Below are positions 16,674 to 24,707 of a DNA stretch of 64,000 bases, piece by piece. Positions within the stretch are counted from its first letter, which is position 1. Each line of letters opens with the position of its first letter. The stretch comes from Ralstonia condita (GTDB taxonomy: Bacteria; Pseudomonadota; Gammaproteobacteria; Burkholderiales; Burkholderiaceae), in NCBI RefSeq assembly GCF_958405655.1, contig NZ_CATYWO010000001.1, positions 310,001-374,000 of the forward strand, given 5' to 3'. The notes below the pieces were generated by a model. It saw only the letters and a program-made list of their open reading frames with translations, was not told where the DNA came from and did no database searches. Made by a program: the position numbers and the translations under genes.

Positions 16674-17716
16674 GCGGGGCAGGCCGAAGAGGTTGCAGAA
16701 GCCGGAGATGGTAGCGCAAACGCCTCTGCCAGCAGCTCATACGAGCGCAGGCGCGCCTTGTAGCTGGGTGCGACGGTCAGCACGATCAGTTCATCGGCGA
16801 CGAAGCGTTCCTTGAGCGCATGCATCTGCTCGGCCACGGATTCCGGTGTGCCGATGATGCTGCGTGGCCGCTCGCGCATGACGATGGCCTGGTCGCGCTC
16901 GGTGTAGACATGCGCTTCGCCTTGCTCGACGGTCGGGATCGGGCCGTTTACGCCAAGCGCCATCTGCACGCGGCGCAGGTCGACGGCGGCTTCATAGCGG
17001 CGCGCTTCGGCTTCGGTATCAGCCGCGATCACGAAGACGGCGGCGGCGCTATATGGGCGCGCATCGTAGCCGGGCTCGAAGTCCGTGCGGTACTGCTGCG
17101 CGACGATGTGCCCGACGTGGGGGTTGATGAAGTGCGCGAACGCGAAACGGATGCCCAGGCGCGCGGCCAGTGCCCCACCAAAATCGCTGGAGCCGAGCAT
17201 CCACAGCTCGGGTTTGGTATCGATCTCGGGTTGCAGCAGAACGCCGGCTGCCGGGTGGTCCGGCGGCAGGGTGCCTGTCAGGTGCCAGATCAGTTCCTGC
17301 ACCTGCTGCGGGAAGATGTCGCCGCGGTTGTAGTCGCCCATGGCAACGGCCTGCGCGGTGCGCATGTCGCCGCCGGGTGCCCGGCCGACACCCAGGTCGA
17401 TGCGGTTGGGGAACAGGGCCTCCAGCAGGCGGAATTGCTCGGCCAGCTTGAAGGGGCTGTAGTACGGCAGCATCACGCCGCCGGAGCCCACCCGCAGGTG
17501 CTTCGTGGCGCTCGCCACACGGGCAATCATCACTTCCGGTGCGGGGTTGCTCACGCCGCGCAGGCCGTGGTGCTCGGCGCACCAGTAGCGCGTGTAGCCG
17601 AGCGAATCCGCGAGTTGCGCCAGGTCGACCGTGGCGGCGATGGCATCGCGTGCGCTGTGGCCGTAGATGACGGGGCTCTGGTCGAGGACTGACAGGCGGA
17701 TCGGCGCGGCGCTCAT
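16670..17716 (-). CDS. LLM-class flavin-dependent oxidoreductase
   Basis: A 348-residue luciferase-like (TIM-barrel) flavin oxidoreductase. Family segments: LSVLDQSPV at the start, YWCAEHHG (34-residue zone), GVGRAPGGD and ELWMLGSSDFGGALAARLG. This MsnO8/YhbW-like type is common in bacteria, but its physiological substrate is unknown. The ATG at 17716 is inside an ATGA overlap with coaBC; the frame stays open 165 codons further but inside coaBC. Sitting between coaBC and dut with four-base overlaps on both sides, it must be translated together with them. Confidence 0.9.
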   Translation of the reverse strand: MSAAPIRLSVLDQSPVIYGHSARDAIAATVDLAQLADSLGYTRYWCAEHHGLRGVSNPAPEVMIARVASATKHLRVGSGGVMLPYYSPFKLAEQFRLLEALFPNRIDLGVGRAPGGDMRTAQAVAMGDYNRGDIFPQQVQELIWHLTGTLPPDHPAAGVLLQPEIDTKPELWMLGSSDFGGALAARLGIRFAFAHFINPHVGHIVAQQYRTDFEPGYDARPYSAAAVFVIAADTEAEARRYEAAVDLRRVQMALGVNGPIPTVEQGEAHVYTERDQAIVMRERPRSIIGTPESVAEQMHALKERFVADELIVLTVAPSYKARLRSYELLAEAFALPSPASATSSACPA

Positions 17717-18918
17717 GATCGTGCTCCGTGCACGCGGTCGGCGATGGCGGCGACGATCTGGCGTGCGAGCGTCAGCTTGTCGGCGCGCGGCAGCCGCGTG
17801 ATGCCCTTGGCATCGAAGAGCGCGACTTCGTTGTCGTCGCGGCCGAAGGTCTGCTGACCAAGATTGCCGACCAGCAGCGGAATGCCCTTCTTCTGGCGCT
17901 TGGCCTCGCCGAACTCTTCCAGCCGTTCGGTTTCGGCCGCAAAGCCGACGCAGAAAGGCGCATTCGCCCGGCGCGCCACACCGGCGAGGATGTCCGGGTT
18001 CTGCGTAAACGTGAGCGTCGGCACGTCGGTGTCGTTCTGCTTCTTCAGCTTCTGATCGGCGGCCTGTGCGACACGCCAGTCGGCCACGGCGGCCACGGCG
18101 ATGAAGATGTCGTTCTTGCTGGTGTCCAGTTCGCGCATGACCGCGTCGTGCATTTGCTGCGCGGTCTGCACATCGATGCGCAGCACGCCGGCAGGCGTGT
18201 CCTGGTGGCAAGGCCCCGCGACCAGCGTGACCTCTGCGCCGGCTTGCGACGCGGCGCGTGCCAGCGCAAAGCCCATCTTGCCGCTGGAGAGATTCGTGAT
18301 GCCGCGCACCGGGTCGATCGGCTCGAAGGTCGGGCCGGCTGTCAGCAGCACGCGGTGGCCGCGCAGCAGCTTGGGCTGGAAGAAGCCGATGAGCTGCTCG
18401 ACGATGTCCGCCGGCTCCAGCATGCGGCCGTCGCCGACTTCGCCGCAGGCTTGGTCGCCGGCATCGGGGCCGAGCAGGGTGACGTCATCCGCGCGCAACT
18501 GGGCGGCATTGCGTTGCGTGGCCGGCGCGGCCCACATCTGGCGGTTCATGGCGGGCGCCACGAGCAGCGGGCAATCGCGTGCGATGCACAGCGTGGAGAG
18601 CAGGTCGTCCGCCATGCCGTGTGCCAGCTTGGCAAGAAAGTCGGTGGACGCTGGCGCGATGATGATGGCATCCGCCTCGCGCGAGAGGTCGATGTGCGGC
18701 ATGTTGTTACCGATGCGGCCGTCCCACTGCGACGTGAAGACCGGACGACCGGAAAGCGCCTGCATCGTCACCGGGGTGATGAAGTGCGCGGCGGCCTCGG
18801 TCATCACCACCTGCACCGTCGCCCCGGCCTTGGTCAACAGCCGCACCAGCTCGGCGGACTTGTAGCACGCGATGCCGCCCGTCAGGCCGAGCACGAAATG
18901 TTTGCCTTGCAGTTCCAT
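17713..18918 (-). CDS. coaBC: bifunctional phosphopantothenoylcysteine decarboxylase/phosphopantothenate-cysteine ligase
   Basis: A 401-residue fusion that performs two consecutive steps of coenzyme A synthesis. The CoaC flavoprotein half (residues 1-190) begins GKHFVLGLTGGIACYKSAEL and has the APAMNRQMW substrate motif and the catalytic Cys in GDQACGEVG. The CoaB half starts TAGPTFEPIDPVRGITNLSSG and carries the CTP/acyl-adenylate chemistry. The ATG at 18918 is preceded by a plausible site; upstream extension of the frame is non-coding. First gene of the operon with the LLM oxidoreductase and dut. Confidence 0.97.
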   Translation of the reverse strand: MELQGKHFVLGLTGGIACYKSAELVRLLTKAGATVQVVMTEAAAHFITPVTMQALSGRPVFTSQWDGRIGNNMPHIDLSREADAIIIAPASTDFLAKLAHGMADDLLSTLCIARDCPLLVAPAMNRQMWAAPATQRNAAQLRADDVTLLGPDAGDQACGEVGDGRMLEPADIVEQLIGFFQPKLLRGHRVLLTAGPTFEPIDPVRGITNLSSGKMGFALARAASQAGAEVTLVAGPCHQDTPAGVLRIDVQTAQQMHDAVMRELDTSKNDIFIAVAAVADWRVAQAADQKLKKQNDTDVPTLTFTQNPDILAGVARRANAPFCVGFAAETERLEEFGEAKRQKKGIPLLVGNLGQQTFGRDDNEVALFDAKGITRLPRADKLTLARQIVAAIADRVHGARS

Positions 18919-19067
18919 AACAACCCGCTTGGGAATCCGATTGACGCGATATGCGCGGGCAGGATACAACCCGGTGCCCGGGCTTCCTGCTGAACAGTGG
19001 CGATGATACCGGCTTGCCCCGCGGCGCGTCCGGCCGCCGGTTTTTTCCTCAAAAGCGTATTCCCGAT

Positions 19068-19646
19068 ATGGTTTTCGATCGTTCGGCAGCCCGTAATTTC
19101 CTCGCCTGGATGGGTGGTGGCGCCATCGCGGCGGCGGTGGTCGGTGCTGTGCTCGTGTGCGGGGCCAAGGCATGGCTGCGCGACGAGCCGAAGCTCGCGC
19201 ACGCAGACGTGATTGTTGTGCTGGGCGGTGAGTCGGGCCAGCGCGTGATCGGCGCCGCCGAGCTGTACCACGCAGGCGTAGCGCCTCGCGTGTTCGTCAG
19301 CGGGCAGGGCGATTGCCTTCTGATCGAGCGCCGCCTTGTGATGGCCGGTGTGCCGGCAGAGCGCATCGGCCACGAATGTGTGTCCGGCAGCACGATGGAA
19401 AATGCGCGGATGACGCGCGAGACGCTGGCGGTCCAGCACGTCAACAGCGCAATACTGGTCACGAGCTGGTATCACACCGGCCGGGCACTGGCGGTGTTCC
19501 GCAAGGTGTGGCCGGAAGTCACTTGGGGTGCGCACGGCGTATTCCCGGGAGACACGCTGGCCAAGTCGGTGCCGATCTATGAAGCCGGGTCGATTCTTGC
19601 CGAGTACGTCAAACGGGCGTGGTATGCCGTGCGCTACTGGGCCTGA
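19068..19646 (+). CDS. YdcF/ElyC-type DUF218 membrane-anchored protein
   Basis: A 193-residue protein. One N-terminal membrane helix (about residues 10-32, FLAWMGGGAIAAAVVGAVLV) is followed by a DUF218 domain: HADVIVVLGGESGQRVIGAAEL, RVFVSGQGD, ENARMTRETL and ILVTSWYHTGRALAVFRK. Proteins of this family (SanA, ElyC, YdcF) are linked to envelope metabolism, but the reaction is not settled. The ATG at 19068 fits the helix start; the frame extends upstream to 18951 without protein character. Transcribed divergently from coaBC. Confidence 0.85.
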   Translation: MVFDRSAARNFLAWMGGGAIAAAVVGAVLVCGAKAWLRDEPKLAHADVIVVLGGESGQRVIGAAELYHAGVAPRVFVSGQGDCLLIERRLVMAGVPAERIGHECVSGSTMENARMTRETLAVQHVNSAILVTSWYHTGRALAVFRKVWPEVTWGAHGVFPGDTLAKSVPIYEAGSILAEYVKRAWYAVRYWA

Positions 19647-19649
19647 GCC

Positions 19650-20027
19650 TCATTCAGCAGGCATGGGCCGCGCATCGGCGGCCAAGTCGTTCAGTGACGG
19701 CACGAAGCGGATCGTGTCGTGCTTGTTGGATTCCCGCACCCAGTCGCGTAGCGCGCTGCTGGTGTGGAGATGCACCGAGATGTCTCCGATCACGGCGAGT
19801 TTCAATCGGTAGCTCGTGATCTTCTGCGCGATGCGGCCGGCCAGGCCGGTGCGCCGCGCGAAGAACGCGGCATCAAGGCGGCTGACGGGCACCGCAACCA
19901 TCGCTGCCCCATGCCCTAGCGCCTCGCCGATCAGGTGGTCCAGCGCATTCTGTTCGCTGGCGATGGGCGGGCCGGCCTCGTCAAGGCACAGCACCGCTTC
20001 ACCATTCCACTGCCGGAGTTCCGGCAC
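19650..20027 (-). CDS. DUF4180 domain protein
   Basis: A 125-residue cytoplasmic protein. The order of segments (NALDHLIGEALGHGAAMVAVP, AAFFARRTGLAGRIAQKITSY, KLAVIGDIS, SNKHDTIRFVPSLNDLAA) fits the DUF4180 family, which has no known activity. It follows lspA on the same strand after 7 bp, so it is probably the last gene of the ribF-ileS-lspA unit, and it converges with the YdcF gene. Confidence 0.8.
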   Translation of the reverse strand: MPELRQWNGEAVLCLDEAGPPIASEQNALDHLIGEALGHGAAMVAVPVSRLDAAFFARRTGLAGRIAQKITSYRLKLAVIGDISVHLHTSSALRDWVRESNKHDTIRFVPSLNDLAADARPMPAE

Positions 20028-20034
20028 TGCAGTG

Positions 20035-20559
20035 TCACCGCCGCACGCGCCGCAGTTCGTCGACGATCAGCAGTACCGCGCCGATGCTGATGCCGCAGTC
20101 CGCCACGTTGAAGGCAGGCCAGTGGTAGTTGTGCAGGTAGAAGTCGAGGAAGTCCACCACGTGACCGTAGATGACGCGGTCGATCACGTTGCCAAGCGCG
20201 CCGCCCAGAATGAGCGCCAGCGCAAAGCAGAACAGCTTCTGCCCGCTGTGCCGTTTGAGCAGCCACACGATGAACAGCGCAGCTGCTACGCCCAGGCCCG
20301 TGAAGAACCACCGCTGCCAGCCCCCCGCCGCCGCCAGGAACGAAAACGCCGCCCCCTTGTTATAGGCGAGCACCAGGTTGAAGAACCCGGTGATCGGGCG
20401 CGACTCGCCGTAGGTGAAGGCCTTGAGGATAGCGACCTTGGTCAACTGGTCCAGCAGGATCCAGATGACGGCCAGGCCGAGCCACGGGCCCACGCCATGA
20501 CCGCCGCCGTTCTTCTTCAATCCGATCGACTTGCTCTTGCCGTTGTTGCGAGTGGCCAT
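20035..20559 (-). CDS. lspA: lipoprotein signal peptidase (signal peptidase II)
   Basis: A 174-residue inner-membrane aspartyl protease with four helices that removes the signal peptide from diacylglyceryl-modified prolipoproteins. The catalytic Asp motifs are both present: GNVIDRVIYGHVVDF and AFNVADCGIS. A 25-residue polar N-terminal extension precedes the first helix, as is usual in Burkholderiaceae. Its start ATG shares one base with the ileS stop (TGATG), the classic ileS-lspA coupling. Confidence 0.97.
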   Translation of the reverse strand: MATRNNGKSKSIGLKKNGGGHGVGPWLGLAVIWILLDQLTKVAILKAFTYGESRPITGFFNLVLAYNKGAAFSFLAAAGGWQRWFFTGLGVAAALFIVWLLKRHSGQKLFCFALALILGGALGNVIDRVIYGHVVDFLDFYLHNYHWPAFNVADCGISIGAVLLIVDELRRVRR

Positions 20560-23438
20560 CAGGCAGCGCTCCGTTGTTCACCGGCGCCGAACAGGTTGTC
20601 GGTGCAGCGCTTGCAGAGGGTCGGGTGGGCCGCGTCGTGGCCGACGTCGGCACGGTAATGCCAGCAGCGCTCGCACTTGGCGTGCGTGGACGGCACCACG
20701 GTGATGAGCAGATCGCCGCCTTCCGGCGCGCGCTCCAGCTTGGCTGCGGACGTGATCAGCACAAAACGCAGGTCGTCGCCGAGGCTGGCCAGTGCGTCAT
20801 GCACCGATTCACCCGCCGACACCGTCACCTCCGCCTGCAGCGACGAGCCGATCTTGCCGTCGATGCGCAGCGCCTCCAGTTGCCTGGTCACTTCGCCGCG
20901 CACGTTGCGGATGGCGGCCCACTTCTCGAGCAGCGCGCTGGCGCCTTGCGGTACCGGAGCGTTGTAGTACGTGCTGGTGAAGATGGTGTCGGTGTGCTCC
21001 GTGCCGTGCGCAAACACTTGCCACGCTTCTTCTGCCGTGAACGACAGGAACGGCGCCATCCAGTGCAGCATGGCCTGGGTGACGTGATACAGCGCGTTCT
21101 GCGCCGAGCGGCGCGCCACTGAATCGGGCGCCGTCGTGTACAGGCGGTCCTTCAGCACGTCGAGGTAGAAGCCGCCCAGGTCTTCCGAGCAGAACGTCTG
21201 CAGCTTGGCGACTACCGGGTGGAATTCGTACACGTCGTAGTGCGACAGGACTTCCTTCTGCAGCGCATCCGTCATCGCCACGGCATAGCGGTCGATTTCG
21301 AGCCATTGCTCGGTCGGCAGCGCGTGCTTGGCGTGGTCGTAATCCGTCAGGTTGGCGAGCAGGAAGCGCAGCGTGTTGCGGATGCGGCGATAGCCTTCCA
21401 CCACGCGCTTCAGGATCTCATCCGAGATGGCCAGTTCGCCCGAGTAATCGGTCGAGGCCACCCACAGGCGGATGATCTCGGCGCCCATCTTGTTGGCGAT
21501 TTCCTGCGGCGCGATCGTGTTACCGATCGACTTGGACATCTTGCGGCCTTCGCCGTCCACCGTGAAGCCGTGCGTCAGCAGGCCCTTGTACGGCGGCTTG
21601 CCGTACAGCATCGAAGCCGTCAGCAGCGACGAGTGGAACCAGCCGCGGTGTTGGTCAGAGCCTTCCAGATACAGATCAGCCAGGCGGCCGTCCGGCAGGT
21701 CGGCCGAAGCGTCGTACAGATCCGCCGCGTGCGAGCCGCGGATGACGTGCCAGTGCGTGGTGCCCGAGTCGAACCACACGTCGAGCGTGTCGCGGTTCTT
21801 CTCATACATGTCGGCCTCATCGCCGAGCAGTTCGCGCGGGTCCAGCGTCTGCCAGGCTTCGATGCCGCTCTTTTCGATGCGCTGGGCGACCTGCTCCAGC
21901 AGCTCAGGCGTGCGCGGGTGCAGCGCGCCGGTTTCCTTGTGCACGAAGAAGGCCATCGGCACGCCCCATTGGCGCTGGCGCGACAGCGTCCAGTCCGGGC
22001 GGTTGGCGATCATGTTGTGCAGGCGCTGCTTGCCCCACGACGGGTAGAACGCGGTGGCGTCGATGCCGGCGAGTGCCGTTTCGCGCAGCGTGGCGTTGCC
22101 GTCGTTGGGCTGCACGTCCATCCCCGCGAACCACTGCGAGGTGGCGCGATAGATGATCGGCGTCTTGTGGCGCCAGCAGTGCATGTAGCTGTGCGGGTGC
22201 TTGTGGGCGTCGAACAGGTTGCCGGATTCGCGCAGCACCTCGACGATCTTCGGGTTGGCGTCCCAGATCATCTGGCCGCCGAACAGCGGCAGCGTCGATG
22301 CGTACACGCCGTTGCCCATCACCGGGTTGATGATTTCCGAGTCGGGCATGCCGTGCGACTTGCAGGACTGGAAGTCTTCCACGCCATACGCCGGTGCGGA
22401 GTGGACGATGCCGGTACCGGTGTCGATGGTCACGTAGTCGCCCAGGTAGACGGGCGAGGTGCGATCGTAGCCCGCGTCCATCTTGGCGAGCGGATGGTGG
22501 AAGCGCACGCCCGAGAGCGCCGCGCCTTCGCACGTGGCCAGCACCGTGCCTTCGAGCTTCCAGCTTTGCAGGCAGGCCTCGACGCGCTCCTTGGCGACGA
22601 TCAGCAGGCCGCGCGGCGTGTCGACCAGCGCGTATTCGATTTCCGGGTGCAGGTTCAGCGCCTGGTTGGAGGGGATCGTCCACGGCGTGGTGGTCCAGAT
22701 CACGATCCAGCCTGGCTTGGCCTTGAGCACGTCGGCGCCCACGTGGAAGGCGCTCGCCAGTGCGTCGATATCGGCAAACGGGAAGCCGACGTCGATCGAC
22801 AGGTCGGTGCGATCCGCGTATTCGACTTCCGCTTCGGCCAGCGCCGAGCCGCAGTCGAAGCACCAGTTGACCGGTTTCAGGCCGCGGAAGACGTAGCCCT
22901 TCTCCAGGATCTTGCCGAGCGCACGCACCTCATCCGCTTCATTGCGGAAGTTCATGGTGAGGTACGGATCGGCCCAGTCGCCCAGCACCCCCAGGCGCTC
23001 GAAATCCGCCTTCTGGCGTGCGATCTGGCCCGTGGCGTACGCACGCGCCTTTTCTTGCACTTCCTGGACGGGCAGGCCCTTGCCGAACTGCTTCTCGATC
23101 TGGATCTCGATCGGCATGCCGTGGCAATCCCAGCCCGGCACGTAGACGGCGTCCAGGCCAGTCAGGCCGCGCGCCTTGATCACCATGTCCTTGAGGATCT
23201 TGTTGACCGCGTGGCCGATGTGAAGATCGCCGTTGGCATACGGCGGGCCGTCGTGGAGGATGAACTTCTTCGCGCCCTTGCGTGCGGCGCGGATCTTCTT
23301 GTAGAGCTGCTTGTCCTGCCATTGCTTGACCCACAGCGGCTCGCGCTTGGGCAGATCGCCGCGCATGGGGAAGGGCGTGTCCAGCAGGTTGACCGGGTAC
23401 TTGCTCTTCTCCGGCGTGGGCTTCTTGGAATCGGACAT
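20559..23438 (-). CDS. ileS: isoleucyl-tRNA synthetase
   Basis: A 959-residue class I aminoacyl-tRNA synthetase charging tRNA-Ile. PPYANGDLHIGH (HIGH at 73-76) and KMSKS (in GRKMSKSIGN) form the ATP site. The CP1 editing domain lies in the middle with WTTTPWTIPSN. A C-terminal zinc finger CERCWHY...CKRC closes the protein, as in the E. coli type (mupirocin-sensitive class, inferred). The start is ATG at 23438 (MSDSKKPTPE); upstream frame extension is not real. Confidence 0.98.
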   Translation of the reverse strand: MSDSKKPTPEKSKYPVNLLDTPFPMRGDLPKREPLWVKQWQDKQLYKKIRAARKGAKKFILHDGPPYANGDLHIGHAVNKILKDMVIKARGLTGLDAVYVPGWDCHGMPIEIQIEKQFGKGLPVQEVQEKARAYATGQIARQKADFERLGVLGDWADPYLTMNFRNEADEVRALGKILEKGYVFRGLKPVNWCFDCGSALAEAEVEYADRTDLSIDVGFPFADIDALASAFHVGADVLKAKPGWIVIWTTTPWTIPSNQALNLHPEIEYALVDTPRGLLIVAKERVEACLQSWKLEGTVLATCEGAALSGVRFHHPLAKMDAGYDRTSPVYLGDYVTIDTGTGIVHSAPAYGVEDFQSCKSHGMPDSEIINPVMGNGVYASTLPLFGGQMIWDANPKIVEVLRESGNLFDAHKHPHSYMHCWRHKTPIIYRATSQWFAGMDVQPNDGNATLRETALAGIDATAFYPSWGKQRLHNMIANRPDWTLSRQRQWGVPMAFFVHKETGALHPRTPELLEQVAQRIEKSGIEAWQTLDPRELLGDEADMYEKNRDTLDVWFDSGTTHWHVIRGSHAADLYDASADLPDGRLADLYLEGSDQHRGWFHSSLLTASMLYGKPPYKGLLTHGFTVDGEGRKMSKSIGNTIAPQEIANKMGAEIIRLWVASTDYSGELAISDEILKRVVEGYRRIRNTLRFLLANLTDYDHAKHALPTEQWLEIDRYAVAMTDALQKEVLSHYDVYEFHPVVAKLQTFCSEDLGGFYLDVLKDRLYTTAPDSVARRSAQNALYHVTQAMLHWMAPFLSFTAEEAWQVFAHGTEHTDTIFTSTYYNAPVPQGASALLEKWAAIRNVRGEVTRQLEALRIDGKIGSSLQAEVTVSAGESVHDALASLGDDLRFVLITSAAKLERAPEGGDLLITVVPSTHAKCERCWHYRADVGHDAAHPTLCKRCTDNLFGAGEQRSAA

Positions 23439-23547
23439 GGTGTGATGTGAGGCAGATTCGGGCAAATCGGATCGGTGCAGGCGCGGCTGACAGTACAGGG
23501 CGCGCGTGCGCAGCATGTGGCTTCTGGGCGGCGAACGGGTCGGCCGC

Positions 23548-24546
23548 CTACTGAATTCGGTCGGTGGCGGAGGTGGCGAAGTCGCGCCGAAGCGTTGGCG
23601 ACTCGCCGGCCGGCGGAACAGGCAGGCCGAAGAACTGTCGTGCATGAACGCAGTCCTGCGCGATGGCGTCCTTGAGGGCATCGAGCGAATCGTAGCGAGC
23701 CTCGTCGCGCAGCTTCTTCATGAATTCCACACGCACCAGCTTGCCGTAGACGCTCGCGTGGTAATCGAAGATGTGGACTTCCAGCAGCACGCGGCCGGAG
23801 TCATCCACCGTCGGGCGTACGCCGATGCTGGCGACGGCAGGCAGCGGTTTTTCGGCCAGCCCGTGCACCTGCACGACAAAGATGCCGGCCACTGCCGGCT
23901 TGCGATGCGAGATGCGCAAATTCAGCGTCGGGAAGCCCAGCGAGCGGCCAAGCTTCTGCCCGTGCACGACGTGGCCGCTGATGGCGTAGCCGTGTCCAAG
24001 CAGCCGGCGGGCGTGTTCGAGGTCACCGGCACCCAGTGCCTCTCGCACCGCCGAGCTGGAGATGCGCACGCCGGACTCCGACACCGAACCCATCTGCTCG
24101 ACTTCGAAGCCGAACTGGGCACCTGCGGCCTGCAGATAAGCGAAATCGCCAGCGCGCTTGGCGCCGAAGCGGAAATCATCGCCCACCAGCAGCCAGCGCG
24201 TGTGCAGGCCATCGACCAGAACATTGCGCACGAATTCGTCGGGCGTCTGCCCGGCGAAATGCGCGTTGAAATGCTCCACGACCACGCGGTCGACGCCCTG
24301 GCGGCGCAGGCTTTCCAGCTTGTCGCGCAGCAGTGCAATGCGGGTGGGCGCGCGGTCCGGCAGGAAGAATTCGCGCGGATGCGGCTCGAAGGTCATCACC
24401 GTGAGCGGCAGCCCGCGTGCGTCGGCCGCCGCGCGTGCGCGGGCCAGCAAAGACTGGTGGCCGCGGTGCACGCCGTCGAAGTTGCCGATGGTCAGCGCAC
24501 AGGGCGTGCGGCTATCGGCATTGGGCAGGCCGCGAAAGACTTTCAC
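23548..24546 (-). CDS. ribF: bifunctional riboflavin kinase/FMN adenylyltransferase
   Basis: A 332-residue enzyme making FMN and then FAD from riboflavin. The N-terminal FAD synthetase half begins MKVFRGLPNADSRTPCALTI, then GNFDGVHRGHQSLL (nucleotidyltransferase motif) and PHPREFF. The C-terminal kinase half has the GRSLGFPTLNL signature and a GVRPTV stretch. Full length. It precedes ileS by 109 bp on the same strand, the ribF-ileS-lspA order of many proteobacteria. Confidence 0.97.
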   Translation of the reverse strand: MKVFRGLPNADSRTPCALTIGNFDGVHRGHQSLLARARAAADARGLPLTVMTFEPHPREFFLPDRAPTRIALLRDKLESLRRQGVDRVVVEHFNAHFAGQTPDEFVRNVLVDGLHTRWLLVGDDFRFGAKRAGDFAYLQAAGAQFGFEVEQMGSVSESGVRISSSAVREALGAGDLEHARRLLGHGYAISGHVVHGQKLGRSLGFPTLNLRISHRKPAVAGIFVVQVHGLAEKPLPAVASIGVRPTVDDSGRVLLEVHIFDYHASVYGKLVRVEFMKKLRDEARYDSLDALKDAIAQDCVHARQFFGLPVPPAGESPTLRRDFATSATDRIQ

Positions 24547-24707
24547 GAGAGATGTCGGTTGTCGAGGAAAAGAGAAATGCCTTTTCGTGCCGGATTGGCA
24601 AGGTGCTCCCCCCCAAAACCAGCAAATTGCACATTATATAAGGGATTGCCCCATCTCCGGCGCCGGGGGGGCGGGATGGTCCGGGTGTTGCACAATCGTC
24701 CGTCGGT

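Noticed and set aside
21219..23450. 743-codon plus-strand frame across ileS
   Set aside because: Antisense shadow of ileS with Arg/Val/His-rich composition.
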